This document shows positions 38,098-47,453 of a DNA stretch of 64,000 bases, piece after piece (within the stretch, counting starts at the first letter, position 1; every line of letters begins with the position of its first letter). The notes under the pieces were generated by a model. That model searched no databases, was not told the origin of the DNA, and saw only the letters and a program-made list of their open reading frames with translations. The DNA lies in NCBI RefSeq assembly GCF_024029915.1, contig NZ_CP097478.1:372001-436000 (forward strand), read 5' to 3'. The position numbers and the translations under genes were made by a program. This DNA is from Fructilactobacillus ixorae. GTDB taxonomy: Bacteria > Bacillota > Bacilli > Lactobacillales > Lactobacillaceae.

Positions 38098-40404
38098 GTG
38101 CAAGATAATAAACTAAAACAAGAAATTGCGGATGTGCTCCGCAATCATCCAAACGTCAGCTTTGACGTAGAAAAAATTGCGGATGAATTAAAGTACCATG
38201 GCTCAGCAGCGTTTAAGCTGATTGTCCAAGAACTGGCAGAATTGGAACGTGATCGGGTCGTAGTGGTTACAAATGACGGGAACTTTAAAATTAACCCGAG
38301 TGATCTCACCCACGAAGGGGTCTTTCACTCGAATCCCAAGGGATTTGGCTTTGTGGCGTACGACGAACAACTTTCAGATGCCTTTATCGCTCCTGATGAC
38401 ACGATTAATGCGATGAACCTTGACCGAGTTGTGATGCAAATTACTCGTCCGGCCCAGAAAAATTCGGATCGGGGACCCCAAGGAAAAGTGGTCGATATTT
38501 TAGAACACCACTACGACCACGTGGTCGGGGAATTTTTCACGACTGCTGATGACCAGGGGTATTTAGGTCAGGTTAAACTCCGTGACAAGAAGTTAACCGG
38601 GATGAAATTTTACGTGACCGATGCGGGACTCCACCCGACCCCCGGAGAAGTGGTGACGGCCGACATTACGGAGTATCCCAATGCTAAGCATCCTGATTAT
38701 ATGGTCGGGGTAGCCAAACAGATCATCGGAAGTGTGGACGATCCCGGGATTGACATCCTCCAAATCGTGTACGCCAACGACGTGCCGTCTCAATTCCCAG
38801 CGGACGTGCTGGAAGCCGCAGATGCGATTCCAGATCACGTCCTCCCAGAAGAAACGGTGGGACGAGAAGACATTACGGACCAAGACTTGGTGACGATTGA
38901 TGCGGAAGAATCCAAGGACTTGGATGACGCGGTTACGGCATGGAAGTTACCGAACGGGAATTACCACTTAGGGGTCCACATTGCGGACGTTAGTCACTAC
39001 GTTAAGCAGGGCAGTCTGCTAGACCAAGAAGCCTACACGCGTGGAACGTCGGTTTACCTGACGGATCGGGTGATTCCGATGCTCCCCCGGCGGTTGTCCA
39101 ACGGGATTTGTTCTTTAAATGAGGGTGAATTGCGGCTCTGCATGAGTTGTGACATGGAAATTACGCCCCGGGGTAAGGTAATTAAATCGCGGATTCATCC
39201 GAGTGTGATGCGGTCGACCGCTCGGATGACCTACAATGCTGTGAACGAAATCTTGGAAAATCACGATCCAGAAACCCGGGCACACTACGCGGGCTTAGTC
39301 CCGATGTTTGAAACCATGAACGAACTGCACCAGATCCTGTATAAAGCCCGGCGTCGACGGGGCGCCATCGACTTTGCGGATGATGAAGCCAAGATTATTG
39401 TTGATGAAGCCGGTCACCCCATTGACATTCAAGTCCGGACGCGGGGCACGGCCGAACGTTTGATTGAATCCTTTATGTTGGCGGCCAATGAAACGGTGGC
39501 AGAAACCTATCACAAGGCGAAGGTGCCGTTCATCTATCGAATTCATGAGAATCCGGATCCGACCCGGATCAAGGACTTCTTTGAGTTCCTGACTGCCTTT
39601 GGGATTAACGTCAAAGCTGATCCTGACCACCTGCAACCAAAGACTTTGCAAAATATCCTGTCGAAGGTAGAAGGAACCCCGGAAGAAGCGGTGGTTTCTG
39701 TGATGTTGCTACGGAGTATGCAACAGGCGAAGTATAACGAGAAGTGCGTTGGGCACTTTGGATTAGGGGCCGATTACTACACCCACTTCACCTCACCCAT
39801 CCGGCGGTATCCGGACATGTTCATTCACCGCTTGATTCATTACTATGAAGACAATGGAATCAATAACGTTACGAAGCAGACTTACGCGAACGTGGTTAGT
39901 GACGTGGCCATTCACTCATCAGAAACGGAACGCCGGGCGGTTGATACTGAACGGGACGTAGACGCCATGATGAAGGCCGAGTACATGAGTAATAAGATTG
40001 GGGAAGAATTCGACGGAGTGGTTAGTTCCGTGCTGAAGTTTGGGGCCTTTATTGAGCTCCCGAATACGGTTGAGGGCTTGGTCCACATTAGTCGAATGAC
40101 CGATGATTACTATGAGTACGTGGAAAAGTACATGGCGCTTGTGGGACGCAATACGAAACGGACCTTTAAGATTGGTCAGGACGTGCGGGTTAAGTGTGTC
40201 GTGGTTGACGTCGATCAGAGTACGGTTGATTTTGAAATCGTTAATCCAGAAGCAACGCCGACGAGTGAATTGCTACCCAAACGGACGCACCGCAAGGACT
40301 TTAAAAAGCAGTCGGCACGGGGATCACATGCGCCTAAGGCTGCTAACAAGGGCGCTCACGCTAAGGATCACAAGCATCAATTTACAATTCAAAAACGGAA
40401 ATAA
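38098..40404 (+). CDS. rnr: Ribonuclease R
   Basis: A processive 3'-5' exoribonuclease that degrades structured RNA and works with tmRNA-SmpB on stalled messages. The 768-residue protein has an N-terminal HTH-like and cold-shock region, the RNB catalytic domain (TIDAEESKDLDDAV with the metal-binding Asp cluster near residue 277; HFTSPIRRYPDMFIHRL), an S1 domain near 625-705 (GEEFDGVVSSVLKFGAFIEL) and a lysine/histidine-rich tail. It starts at GTG 38098 with AGAGGAAAC ahead. smpB follows 18 bp later, which fits their joint role. Confidence 0.97.
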   Translation: MQDNKLKQEIADVLRNHPNVSFDVEKIADELKYHGSAAFKLIVQELAELERDRVVVVTNDGNFKINPSDLTHEGVFHSNPKGFGFVAYDEQLSDAFIAPDDTINAMNLDRVVMQITRPAQKNSDRGPQGKVVDILEHHYDHVVGEFFTTADDQGYLGQVKLRDKKLTGMKFYVTDAGLHPTPGEVVTADITEYPNAKHPDYMVGVAKQIIGSVDDPGIDILQIVYANDVPSQFPADVLEAADAIPDHVLPEETVGREDITDQDLVTIDAEESKDLDDAVTAWKLPNGNYHLGVHIADVSHYVKQGSLLDQEAYTRGTSVYLTDRVIPMLPRRLSNGICSLNEGELRLCMSCDMEITPRGKVIKSRIHPSVMRSTARMTYNAVNEILENHDPETRAHYAGLVPMFETMNELHQILYKARRRRGAIDFADDEAKIIVDEAGHPIDIQVRTRGTAERLIESFMLAANETVAETYHKAKVPFIYRIHENPDPTRIKDFFEFLTAFGINVKADPDHLQPKTLQNILSKVEGTPEEAVVSVMLLRSMQQAKYNEKCVGHFGLGADYYTHFTSPIRRYPDMFIHRLIHYYEDNGINNVTKQTYANVVSDVAIHSSETERRAVDTERDVDAMMKAEYMSNKIGEEFDGVVSSVLKFGAFIELPNTVEGLVHISRMTDDYYEYVEKYMALVGRNTKRTFKIGQDVRVKCVVVDVDQSTVDFEIVNPEATPTSELLPKRTHRKDFKKQSARGSHAPKAANKGAHAKDHKHQFTIQKRK

Positions 40405-40422
40405 ACTAAGGATGGAATGAGA

Positions 40423-40896
40423 ATGGCGCATACGAAACAAAAGCCCAATCACGATAACGTGATGGCCACGAATCGGAAGGCTCGTCATGATTATTTTATT
40501 GAGCAAACCTATGAAGCGGGGCTCGCCCTGACGGGAACGGAGATTAAATCGGTTCGGGAACGACGCATTAACCTCAAGGACGGCTTTGTTTCGGTTCGCA
40601 ACGGGGAAGCCTTCCTCATGAACGTGCACATTAATGAGTACACGGAAGGAAACCAGTTTAATCACGATCCGTTGCGGACCCGCAAATTATTACTGCACAA
40701 GCGTGAAATTAAACAATTGAGTGCGGCCGTTCAGACCAAAGGGGTGACGATCGTGCCGTTAAAGGTTTATTTAAAGCATAACTTTGCCAAGGTCTTAATT
40801 GGAGTTGCCAAAGGAAAACACACGTACGATAAACGGGAAACCATTAAACGGCGTGATCAGCAACGCCAAATTGAACGTGTAATGAAACATTATTAA
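40423..40896 (+). CDS. smpB: SsrA-binding protein SmpB
   Basis: SmpB binds tmRNA and brings it to stalled ribosomes for trans-translation. The 157-residue protein has [31 protein letters not shown], the core fold near the N-terminus, and the basic tail [25 protein letters not shown] chose the ATG at 40423, 7 nt after AAGGATGG; the ATG at 40417 is too close to that site. ssrA itself is not seen in the window. Confidence 0.97.
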   Translation: MAHTKQKPNHDNVMATNRKARHDYFIEQTYEAGLALTGTEIKSVRERRINLKDGFVSVRNGEAFLMNVHINEYTEGNQFNHDPLRTRKLLLHKREIKQLSAAVQTKGVTIVPLKVYLKHNFAKVLIGVAKGKHTYDKRETIKRRDQQRQIERVMKHY

Positions 40897-40920
40897 AGGA
40901 CGGGGAACCGTTCTTTTTTT
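40895..40920 (+). terminator. Intrinsic terminator of rnr-smpB
   Basis: AAAGGACGG (overlapping the smpB stop codon) pairs with CCGTTCTTT around GGAA, with further T. Confidence 0.85.
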
Positions 40921-40957
40921 GTTATAATGGGGGTGAGCGCTGAAGGGAGGCTTGGAA

Positions 40958-41650
40958 ATGAAAAGGTTCATTGATAATGATTGGTGGCCCATTTTAAAAC
41001 CAGAGTTTGAAAAACCGTACTACCAGGAGTTACGGCGCTTTTTAGTGTCTGAATACCAAACGCACACCGTCTATCCGGCGATGCAGCGGATCTTTCAGGC
41101 CTTCGAATGGACGCCGTTTTCGGCTACCAAGGTGGTCATTCTGGGACAAGATCCGTATCATGGCCCGCACCAGGCGATTGGATTGAGTTTTGCGGTGGAA
41201 CCGAACGTGGCGGTGCCCCCGTCGTTGAGAAACATCTATAAGGAACTTGAGCACGACCTGGGAATTAAACCAGTTCAGCATGGTTATTTAAAGCACTGGG
41301 CTGACCAGGGCGTGTTACTCTTAAATGCGGTCTTAACGGTCAGAGACGGCCAGGCCTACTCACACCAAGGGCATGGTTGGGAACAACTGACTGATTATGC
41401 AATTGCTAAGTTGTCCGAACGACCGGAACCCGTAGTGTTTATCCTATGGGGGCGGTCAGCTCGCAATAAAATTAAGTTGATTGATCAAACGACGAACGTG
41501 GTCATTCAATCCGCACATCCCAGTCCCCTGTCAGCGAATCGGGGGTTCTTTGGCTCCCGGCCGTTTTCAAAGACGAATGCGGCACTGACAGCGATGGGAG
41601 CAGCGCCCATTGATTGGCAATTACCAGCACAGGTCACGATGGCCAACTAG
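40958..41650 (+). CDS. ung: Uracil-DNA glycosylase
   Basis: Removes uracil from DNA. The 230-residue protein has the catalytic-water motif [18 protein letters not shown] (Asp near residue 69) and the C-terminal [13 protein letters not shown]. The ATG at 40958 has GAAGGGAGG ahead; an in-frame TTG at 40952 is rejected. An extended -10 TGTTATAAT (40920-40928) lies right behind the smpB terminator. pta follows 9 bp downstream, so the two probably form an operon. Confidence 0.98.
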   Translation: MKRFIDNDWWPILKPEFEKPYYQELRRFLVSEYQTHTVYPAMQRIFQAFEWTPFSATKVVILGQDPYHGPHQAIGLSFAVEPNVAVPPSLRNIYKELEHDLGIKPVQHGYLKHWADQGVLLLNAVLTVRDGQAYSHQGHGWEQLTDYAIAKLSERPEPVVFILWGRSARNKIKLIDQTTNVVIQSAHPSPLSANRGFFGSRPFSKTNAALTAMGAAPIDWQLPAQVTMAN

Positions 41651-41659
41651 GAGGTAACC

Positions 41660-42634
41660 ATGGATTTATTTGAAAGTTTAAAGACAAAGGTTAAAGGTCA
41701 AGACATCCACCTTGTTTTTCCCGAGGGAAATGACGAACGGATTATCCTGGCAGCCCATCAATTACTAAAGGATGAGGTTGCTAAACCCATCTTGTTGGGG
41801 CAAGAAGCTGAAATCGCGCAGACGGCCCAAAAGGTCAATGCGAAGCTCGATGGCATCAAAATTTTGGACTACCAAAACATTGATAGTGACCAAACCGAAG
41901 CAATGGTGCAAGCCATTGTGGACCGGCGCGGTGGGAAAACTTCCGCAATGGAAGCATTAGAATGGCTCAAGGATCCTAACTACTTTGGGACGACCATGGT
42001 CTACATGGGGCAAGCTGATGGGATGGTTTCTGGAGCAATTCATCCAACGGGGGACACGATTCGGCCGGCCTTACAAATTATTAAAACAAAACCAGACGTT
42101 AATTTAATTAGTAGTTCTTTCATTATGCAAAAACACGATGCCCGGTTTATCTTTGCCGATTGTGCGATTAACATCGAGCCAACGGCCGAACAACTTGCCG
42201 AAATCGCAACCGAAAGTGCGAAAACAGCTAATTTGTTTGATATCGACCCACGGGTTGCCATGCTGAGCTTCTCCACTAAGGGCTCGGCCAAGGGTGATGC
42301 GGTAGCAAAGGTTCAGCAAGCCACTGAATTAGCTCACCAACAAGCTCCGGAATTACCGTTAGATGGGGAATTACAGTTTGATGCGGCCTTAGTTCCAGCG
42401 GTTGCAAAAGCAAAGGCACCGGCTTCTGAGGTTGCTGGCTCTGCGACGGTCTTTGTCTTCCCTGATTTACAATCTGGAAACATTGGCTACAAGATTGCCC
42501 AACGCCTAGGGGACTTTGAAGCCATTGGACCAATCCTACAGGGATTGAACAAACCGGTTTCAGACCTCTCGCGGGGTTGCAGCGCCACTGATGTATATAA
42601 AGTGGCGCTAATCACTGCGACACAGGCGTTATAG
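41660..42634 (+). CDS. pta: Phosphate acetyltransferase
   Basis: Converts acetyl-CoA and phosphate to acetyl phosphate and CoA, or the reverse, for acetate metabolism. The 324-residue single-domain enzyme has GQADGMVSGAIHPTGDTIRPALQII and FVFPDLQSGNIGYKIAQRLG, followed by GPILQGLNKPVSDLSRGCS. AGGAGGTAACC precedes the ATG. It follows ung by 9 bp and precedes tsaE. Confidence 0.97.
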   Translation: MDLFESLKTKVKGQDIHLVFPEGNDERIILAAHQLLKDEVAKPILLGQEAEIAQTAQKVNAKLDGIKILDYQNIDSDQTEAMVQAIVDRRGGKTSAMEALEWLKDPNYFGTTMVYMGQADGMVSGAIHPTGDTIRPALQIIKTKPDVNLISSSFIMQKHDARFIFADCAINIEPTAEQLAEIATESAKTANLFDIDPRVAMLSFSTKGSAKGDAVAKVQQATELAHQQAPELPLDGELQFDAALVPAVAKAKAPASEVAGSATVFVFPDLQSGNIGYKIAQRLGDFEAIGPILQGLNKPVSDLSRGCSATDVYKVALITATQAL

Positions 42635-42648
42635 AGTAGGCGGGCGGA

Positions 42649-43125
42649 ATGGCAAAAGCAATTGAAGTTACATCCGCAGCGCAAACCGAACAGCTGGGGG
42701 CCCGGCTCGCTCCGCACCTGCAAGCTGGGGATGTATTACTACTTGATGGCGATCTTGGGGCGGGGAAAACCACCTTTACCAAGGGAATTGCCCGGGGTCT
42801 CGGGATTCGGCAAACCGTAAAAAGTCCGAGCTTTCCGATTATTCGGGAGTACCAGTCCGGACGCCTGCCACTTTATCACATGGACGTGTACCGGCTTGAA
42901 ACCGGGGGTGCTGCTGATTTAGGGCTCGACGAGTACTTTGCGGGTCCAGGGGTCAGCGTTGTCGAATGGTCTCAGTTTGCGGCTGCTGAATTACCCGCGG
43001 ACTACCTCCGGATTCAGTTTCAGCGCCATGATGATGTTGGACCAGACGACCGAACGGTGACCTTCATCCCCCAGGGAGATCGCTTTACCACGGGCTTATC
43101 CGGTTGGGAGTTAACCCATGACTGA
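42649..43125 (+). CDS. tsaE: tRNA threonylcarbamoyladenosine biosynthesis ATPase TsaE
   Basis: TsaE is the ATPase that turns over the TsaB-TsaD complex during t6A37 modification of ANN-decoding tRNAs. The 158-residue protein has Walker A GDLGAGKTTFTKGIARGLG near residues 36-54, SPSFPIIREY, HMDVYRL and VVEWSQ. The stop overlaps the next ORF by 8 bp. It follows pta, a common arrangement in lactobacilli. Confidence 0.97.
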   Translation: MAKAIEVTSAAQTEQLGARLAPHLQAGDVLLLDGDLGAGKTTFTKGIARGLGIRQTVKSPSFPIIREYQSGRLPLYHMDVYRLETGGAADLGLDEYFAGPGVSVVEWSQFAAAELPADYLRIQFQRHDDVGPDDRTVTFIPQGDRFTTGLSGWELTHD

Positions 43126-43480
43126 AGCTTTCGAGGTTCGGTTACGGGCAGCAGTCGCTACTGATGCTGCTGCGTTGTTGCAGTTGGGAGCGCAGTTGCA
43201 GACCGAGTCAGCGTTTGTGGTGATTGACGCGCATAACCACCCGCCCACGGTGGCGGAGGAAGCTGAGGCGATTACCCAACTCAACAGTTCGGGTACCAAC
43301 CTAATCGTCGTGGCGACGGTTGCAGAGCAGCTCGTGGGGCTTGTGACGATTACTGAAACCGATCCAAAGCGGGGTGAACTCGGGATCGTGGTCTTGTCCG
43401 CATATCAAGGCCTCGGGTTAGGGACCGCCTTACTGGACGTGGCGGTGGAGTGGTCGTTTTTTTGTTGCATGCTTAATTAA
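43118..43480 (+). pseudogene. GNAT acetyltransferase, C-terminally truncated
   Basis: The 120-residue reading frame starts MTEAFEVRLRAAVATDAAALLQLG and reaches the acetyl-CoA-binding loop (VVLSAYQGLGLGTALLDVAVEW). It then ends abruptly in SFFCCMLN. GNAT proteins of this type normally go on for about 50 residues containing the last strands. The following DNA is the convergent exonuclease gene, whose stop codon overlaps this one (TTAA at 43477-43480). A deletion, not a frameshift alone, must have removed the 3' end. It is coupled to tsaE by an 8-bp overlap. It may be nonfunctional. Confidence 0.7.
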
Positions 43481-44010
43481 ACGTTGGTGATGAAGGGTTG
43501 TAGCGCTGAACTGCCAAACTGGCGTGCCTCCGTCAGAAGGATTTGGGCGCAGGCTTGGCTATCCGCTAGGGCGTTGTGATGGTGCTGTAAGTCAATTCCG
43601 AGTTGTTCACTAACGGTATTAAGTTTGTGGTTTGGAAACTCCGGGTAGAACTGACGGGAAGTTTTAACGGTATCTAAAGTCTGGTAGTGTGGCACGGGCA
43701 GTTCATAGCGTTCGATGCTCTTTTTTAACACGCTATTGTCAAAGCGATTATTATGGGCGATCACGAGCCGGTGGGGCCGGAAAAAGGGTTTGATGATTTC
43801 CCACACCTCAGGAAAGGTGGGCGCCTGTGCAACATCGCGCTGATGAATTCCGTGCACCTGTACGTTACGCCAGTGAAAGCTTGTTTCTGGATTAATGAGG
43901 GAGTAAAATTCGTCCACAACTTGATCATTACGCACCACCGTCAGGGCCACTGAACAGGCACTGGCCCGTTTACTGGTGGCGGTTTCAAAATCAATGGCAA
44001 CAAAGTTCAT
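43477..44010 (-). CDS. DEDDh 3'-5' exonuclease, DNA polymerase III epsilon-like
   Basis: The 177-residue protein opens MNFVAIDFETATSKRAS (Exo I Asp and Glu), has HNNRFDNSVLKK (Exo II Asp) and ends with HHNALADSQACAQIL (Exo III His and Asp). It is a stand-alone proofreading-type nuclease; the exact role (DNA proofreading, repair or RNA) cannot be told. The start at 44010 follows GGAGGCCC on the lower strand; a longer in-frame ORF to 44088 lies before that ribosome site. Its stop codon overlaps that of the truncated acetyltransferase. Confidence 0.93.
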   Translation of the reverse strand: MNFVAIDFETATSKRASACSVALTVVRNDQVVDEFYSLINPETSFHWRNVQVHGIHQRDVAQAPTFPEVWEIIKPFFRPHRLVIAHNNRFDNSVLKKSIERYELPVPHYQTLDTVKTSRQFYPEFPNHKLNTVSEQLGIDLQHHHNALADSQACAQILLTEARQFGSSALQPFITNV

Positions 44011-44132
44011 GAGTGGGCCTCCTTCAATGGCTACAGGCGTAAGCAGTAATGGTATTAGTATATCATTTTTGGATAGTTTTAACCGCAAGGGCGTGGTAAA
44101 ATGAAGGCAGACGACTGAAAGGAAAACGCGTA

Positions 44133-45029
44133 ATGACAGTTGATTTAACCACTAAATTTACAGCTTTTAAAATTTTGAAAAATGAACCCCTTGCCCACTA
44201 TTCGTGGACGAAAACGGGCGGCCCGGCTGATTTTTTGGCTTTTCCAGAAACGAATGCCCAAGTGGAGGCCCTAGTACAGGTTGCCCAGGAGCAAGCTGTA
44301 CCCGTGACGGTGCTCGGAAATGCCAGTAATCTGATTGTCAGAGACGGCGGAATTCGGGGGTTGACCATTATTTTGACGGCCATGAACCAGATTACGCTCG
44401 ATGGCACGCAAGTCAACGCCCAGGCCGGGGCAGCCTACATCGCCACCACGCAGGTCGCCCAACAAGCGGGACTCACCGGCTTGGAGTTTGCCGCTGGGAT
44501 TCCCGGTAGCATTGGGGGCGGTGTGTTTATGAACGCCGGCGCGTATGGTGGTGAGACCGCCTCCGTGTTAGCCACTGCCACCGTTTTAACTCAGGCCGGG
44601 ACGATTGAAGTGTGGTCCCACGACCAGTTGGACTTTGGCTACCGGCACAGCGCGATTCAAGACCAGCACGCGATTGTCCTCGCAGCGACCTTTCAACTCC
44701 GGCCCGGGGTCAAAGCGTTGATTCAACAGGAAATGGATCATTTAAACTACCTGCGTAAATCCAAACAACCATTGGAATATCCATCGTGCGGGAGCGTCTT
44801 TAAACGGCCCCGCGGGCATTTCGCCGGGAAATTGATCCACGAAGCGGGACTCCAAGGTTACCGCGCGGGGGGCGCTGAAGTCTCGAAGAAACACGCCGGC
44901 TTTATTGTCAACGTCGACCACGCAACGGCCACTGATTACTTAAACGTCATTCATCACGTTCAGGCCACTGTCGATGCTCAAACCGGAATTAAATTAGAAC
45001 CAGAGGTCCGAATTATCGGGGCTCAATAA
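44133..45029 (+). CDS. murB: UDP-N-acetylenolpyruvoylglucosamine reductase
   Basis: MurB reduces UDP-GlcNAc-enolpyruvate to UDP-MurNAc with NADPH and FAD. The 298-residue protein has [33 protein letters not shown] (FAD binding), [21 protein letters not shown], the catalytic serine region [11 protein letters not shown] and the C-terminal VEPEVR-like LEPEVRIIG. It is a type II MurB by length. AAAGGAAAACGCG precedes the ATG. Confidence 0.98.
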   Translation: MTVDLTTKFTAFKILKNEPLAHYSWTKTGGPADFLAFPETNAQVEALVQVAQEQAVPVTVLGNASNLIVRDGGIRGLTIILTAMNQITLDGTQVNAQAGAAYIATTQVAQQAGLTGLEFAAGIPGSIGGGVFMNAGAYGGETASVLATATVLTQAGTIEVWSHDQLDFGYRHSAIQDQHAIVLAATFQLRPGVKALIQQEMDHLNYLRKSKQPLEYPSCGSVFKRPRGHFAGKLIHEAGLQGYRAGGAEVSKKHAGFIVNVDHATATDYLNVIHHVQATVDAQTGIKLEPEVRIIGAQ

Positions 45030-45069
45030 AAAAGTCCGCCGGTGCAAATTGTTGCACCCGCGGACTTTT
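45027..45069. terminator. Bidirectional terminator between murB and the DUF1361 gene
   Basis: AAAAGTCCG and GGTGCAA pair with TTGCACC and CGGACTTTT around ATTG, with one small internal mismatch. A-run and T-run flank it. Confidence 0.9.
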
Positions 45070-45076
45070 CGTTTGG

Positions 45077-45724
45077 TTAAGCTTGCGGATCCTGGATGAT
45101 GGTGTAGATCCAGTAAATGACGAGTTGAATGATTGTCATGAGAACGACAAAGATAATCATTTCGTGATTCCACATATTGGCAAACATGTGAAGGTAAAAC
45201 TTTGGTTTGGTAATCAAATACACGGTGTGAACCCGCAAAAAGCGGCCAATGTAGAGCCCGATTGAACTTAAACAGATCAATCCGGTGGTTACTAGGAAGT
45301 TGGTGAAGGCCATTTGGACGTGAATTTTAGCCGTGATGGCCTTGGCAACGTGGATGAGTCCCCAAAACCCAAGAAACGCGCAGGTAAGGGCACTAATTAA
45401 CAGACAGGTGTAAAGAAACCAGATGTGACCATCGAGTTTCAACATGCCGTTGATATCATTCGGATGGAGCCATGACAAATGCAACAAGTCTGTTAAAATG
45501 TAAGGGGCATTTGGATAAAACAGTAACCATAGTAACGTGAGCCCCCAGAAAATGAGGACGTTTTGGTGGGTTTTGCCAATGTGAAAGCTAATTTCAATTG
45601 GCAGGTACCCTAAGAACGTGTTTAACAATAGAAAACCAAAGAGGGAGTCTTTGATGAAGAGTTTGATAAAGACCAGCCACACGATGAAAAACAAGCGAAC
45701 CTGCCATTTTTTACTATTTGTCAT
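45077..45724 (-). CDS. DUF1361 family membrane protein
   Basis: The 215-residue protein has about six hydrophobic segments and the family pattern LLWLLFYPNAPYILTDLLHL near residue 75. The family has no known function. It is transcribed on the lower strand, converging on murB and diverging from cdaA. GAGGTGATTTTAT precedes the start. I see no operon partner. Confidence 0.88.
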   Translation of the reverse strand: MTNSKKWQVRLFFIVWLVFIKLFIKDSLFGFLLLNTFLGYLPIEISFHIGKTHQNVLIFWGLTLLWLLFYPNAPYILTDLLHLSWLHPNDINGMLKLDGHIWFLYTCLLISALTCAFLGFWGLIHVAKAITAKIHVQMAFTNFLVTTGLICLSSIGLYIGRFLRVHTVYLITKPKFYLHMFANMWNHEMIIFVVLMTIIQLVIYWIYTIIQDPQA

Positions 45725-45833
45725 ATAAAATCACCTCAAGTTAGTCTCCTTTCATTAAACCGCAATTTACAAAAAAAACCTAACAAAATGTTTAAGCTTC
45801 CGGACGTCCCCCTATTAAAGGACGATCGCGGAG

Positions 45834-45842
45834 TGCTATAAT
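45834..45842 (+). promoter_or_regulatory. Extended -10 promoter of cdaA-cdaR-glmM
   Basis: TGCTATAAT at 45834-45842 is a perfect extended -10, about 30 bp before cdaA. The -35 is poor. Confidence 0.6.
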
Positions 45843-45874
45843 TGTTACAAAGACGCAGGAAGGAACGCGAACGA

Positions 45875-46714
45875 ATGGGAATTAATTGGAGTAATCTACT
45901 CACGTTACACAATTTGAGTAACGTCCTAGATATTTTAGTGGTGTGGATTTTAATTTACGAACTGTTTATGCTGTTAAAGGGGACCCGGTCGATTCAATTA
46001 CTGCGTGGAATTGTGATTCTTGTGATTGCTAAGGTCTTGAGTTGGTACCTCGGTTTGACGATGACCTCGTGGATTTTGGATCAAATCATTAACTGGGGAG
46101 TCATTGGTTGTATCGTGATTTTTCAACCAGAGATTCGCCGGGGCTTAGAAAAGCTGGGGCAGCGATCGGTGTTTAAACAGTCACAACAGGCAAACGCTCG
46201 GACGGAAAAGTTGATCCACTCCTTAGATGGAGCGATTCAATACCTCTCAAAGCGACGGATTGGGGCCTTGATTGCGCTCCAAATGAAAACCGGTTTGGAA
46301 GAGTGGATCGAAAAGGGGATTCAACTGGATGCCGATGTATCCAGTGAACTATTGATTAACATCTTCATTCCCAACACACCACTCCACGATGGGGCGGTGA
46401 TCATTAAGGATGACCGCATTGCGGCGGCCAATGCCTACCTCCCTCCTTCTGATAGTAACTTGATTCCGCGGGAACTGGGGACCAGACACCGGGCGGCCGT
46501 GGGGTTGTCGGAAGTTACCGATGCCATTACGATTGTGGTATCAGAAGAAACTGGGGAGGTTTCGCTGACCCAAAACAACGAATTACTCCGTGGGATGAGT
46601 CAAGAAGACTATTTGAAGTACCTACGCAGTCAGCTATTAACGCCCAACACGAAGAAAACGTGGCACGGCGAAGTACATGATTTCTTCAGTAAGGTCATGG
46701 GGGGTGGCAAGTAA
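45875..46714 (+). CDS. cdaA: Diadenylate cyclase CdaA
   Basis: CdaA makes the second messenger c-di-AMP from two ATP at the membrane. The 279-residue protein has three N-terminal helices (about residues 15-80) and a DAC domain with LHDGAVIIKDDRIAAANAYLP (DGA motif) and ELGTRHRAAVGLSE (RHR motif). The ATG at 45875 follows GGAAGGA; a TTG at 45842 opens the frame but has no ribosome site. It overlaps cdaR by one base (TAATG). c-di-AMP controls K+ import, and a KimA-like importer is encoded at 3394. Confidence 0.97.
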   Translation: MGINWSNLLTLHNLSNVLDILVVWILIYELFMLLKGTRSIQLLRGIVILVIAKVLSWYLGLTMTSWILDQIINWGVIGCIVIFQPEIRRGLEKLGQRSVFKQSQQANARTEKLIHSLDGAIQYLSKRRIGALIALQMKTGLEEWIEKGIQLDADVSSELLINIFIPNTPLHDGAVIIKDDRIAAANAYLPPSDSNLIPRELGTRHRAAVGLSEVTDAITIVVSEETGEVSLTQNNELLRGMSQEDYLKYLRSQLLTPNTKKTWHGEVHDFFSKVMGGGK

Positions 46715-47439
46715 TGCACCGGTTTTTTGATAGCAAGGCGTTTGCACTGCTAATTTCCTTTGTAATTGCCGTGGGCTTGTTCTTCGTGGTTAACCAAGCG
46801 AAACTGGGGAACCCCAACGCCCGGGATAATCAAGCCAACCAGCAGCTCACCTCCACGACGACGAAGCAGATTGAAGTCCCGTTGCAGTTGAACGTTAATT
46901 CCAGCAAGTATTTTGTGGTTGGCTATCCGGCGAAGGTTAAAGTGCAGTTGAAAGGTCCGGCCGCGTTAGTTACAACGACGGCTAACACCCGTAATTTTAA
47001 GGTTATGGCGGATTTAAGCGAGTTAGGTCCCGGTAAGCACCAGGTTCGCCTGCAACAAACCGGATTGAACTCGGATTTGAGGGCGACCATTCAACCCGCT
47101 AAAATTAACGTGAACATCCAAAAACGGGAAACCAAGGTGATTCCGGTGGAAGTCGAGTACGATAAAAATCAAATTGCCACGGGCTACAAGGTGGCTCGGG
47201 TCGATCAAGACCTGCAAAAGGTAAGTGTCACCGGTCCCGCTGATGAGATGCAGCGAATTGATCAAGTCCTCGCGAAGGTCAACCTGACAAAGGAACTGCG
47301 AAAATCCACCAAGCAGACGACCGTGATTGATGCGGTGGACGCGCAGGGGAAAACTGTGAATGTGATCATCTCACCATCGACCACTGAGGTGAAGTTAGTG
47401 GTCGAAAAAACCAATGAACTAGCGAATAAAACTGAATAA
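46714..47439 (+). CDS. cdaR: CdaA regulatory protein CdaR (YbbR domains)
   Basis: A membrane-anchored extracytoplasmic protein that modulates CdaA. The 241-residue protein has a single N-terminal helix ([17 protein letters not shown]), then two YbbR-like beta-rich repeats ([30 protein letters not shown] and [34 protein letters not shown]). Many YbbR proteins have three or four repeats; this one is on the short side. It lies between cdaA and glmM in the conserved operon. Confidence 0.94.
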   Translation: MHRFFDSKAFALLISFVIAVGLFFVVNQAKLGNPNARDNQANQQLTSTTTKQIEVPLQLNVNSSKYFVVGYPAKVKVQLKGPAALVTTTANTRNFKVMADLSELGPGKHQVRLQQTGLNSDLRATIQPAKINVNIQKRETKVIPVEVEYDKNQIATGYKVARVDQDLQKVSVTGPADEMQRIDQVLAKVNLTKELRKSTKQTTVIDAVDAQGKTVNVIISPSTTEVKLVVEKTNELANKTE

Positions 47440-47453
47440 CTAAAGGAGAAACG

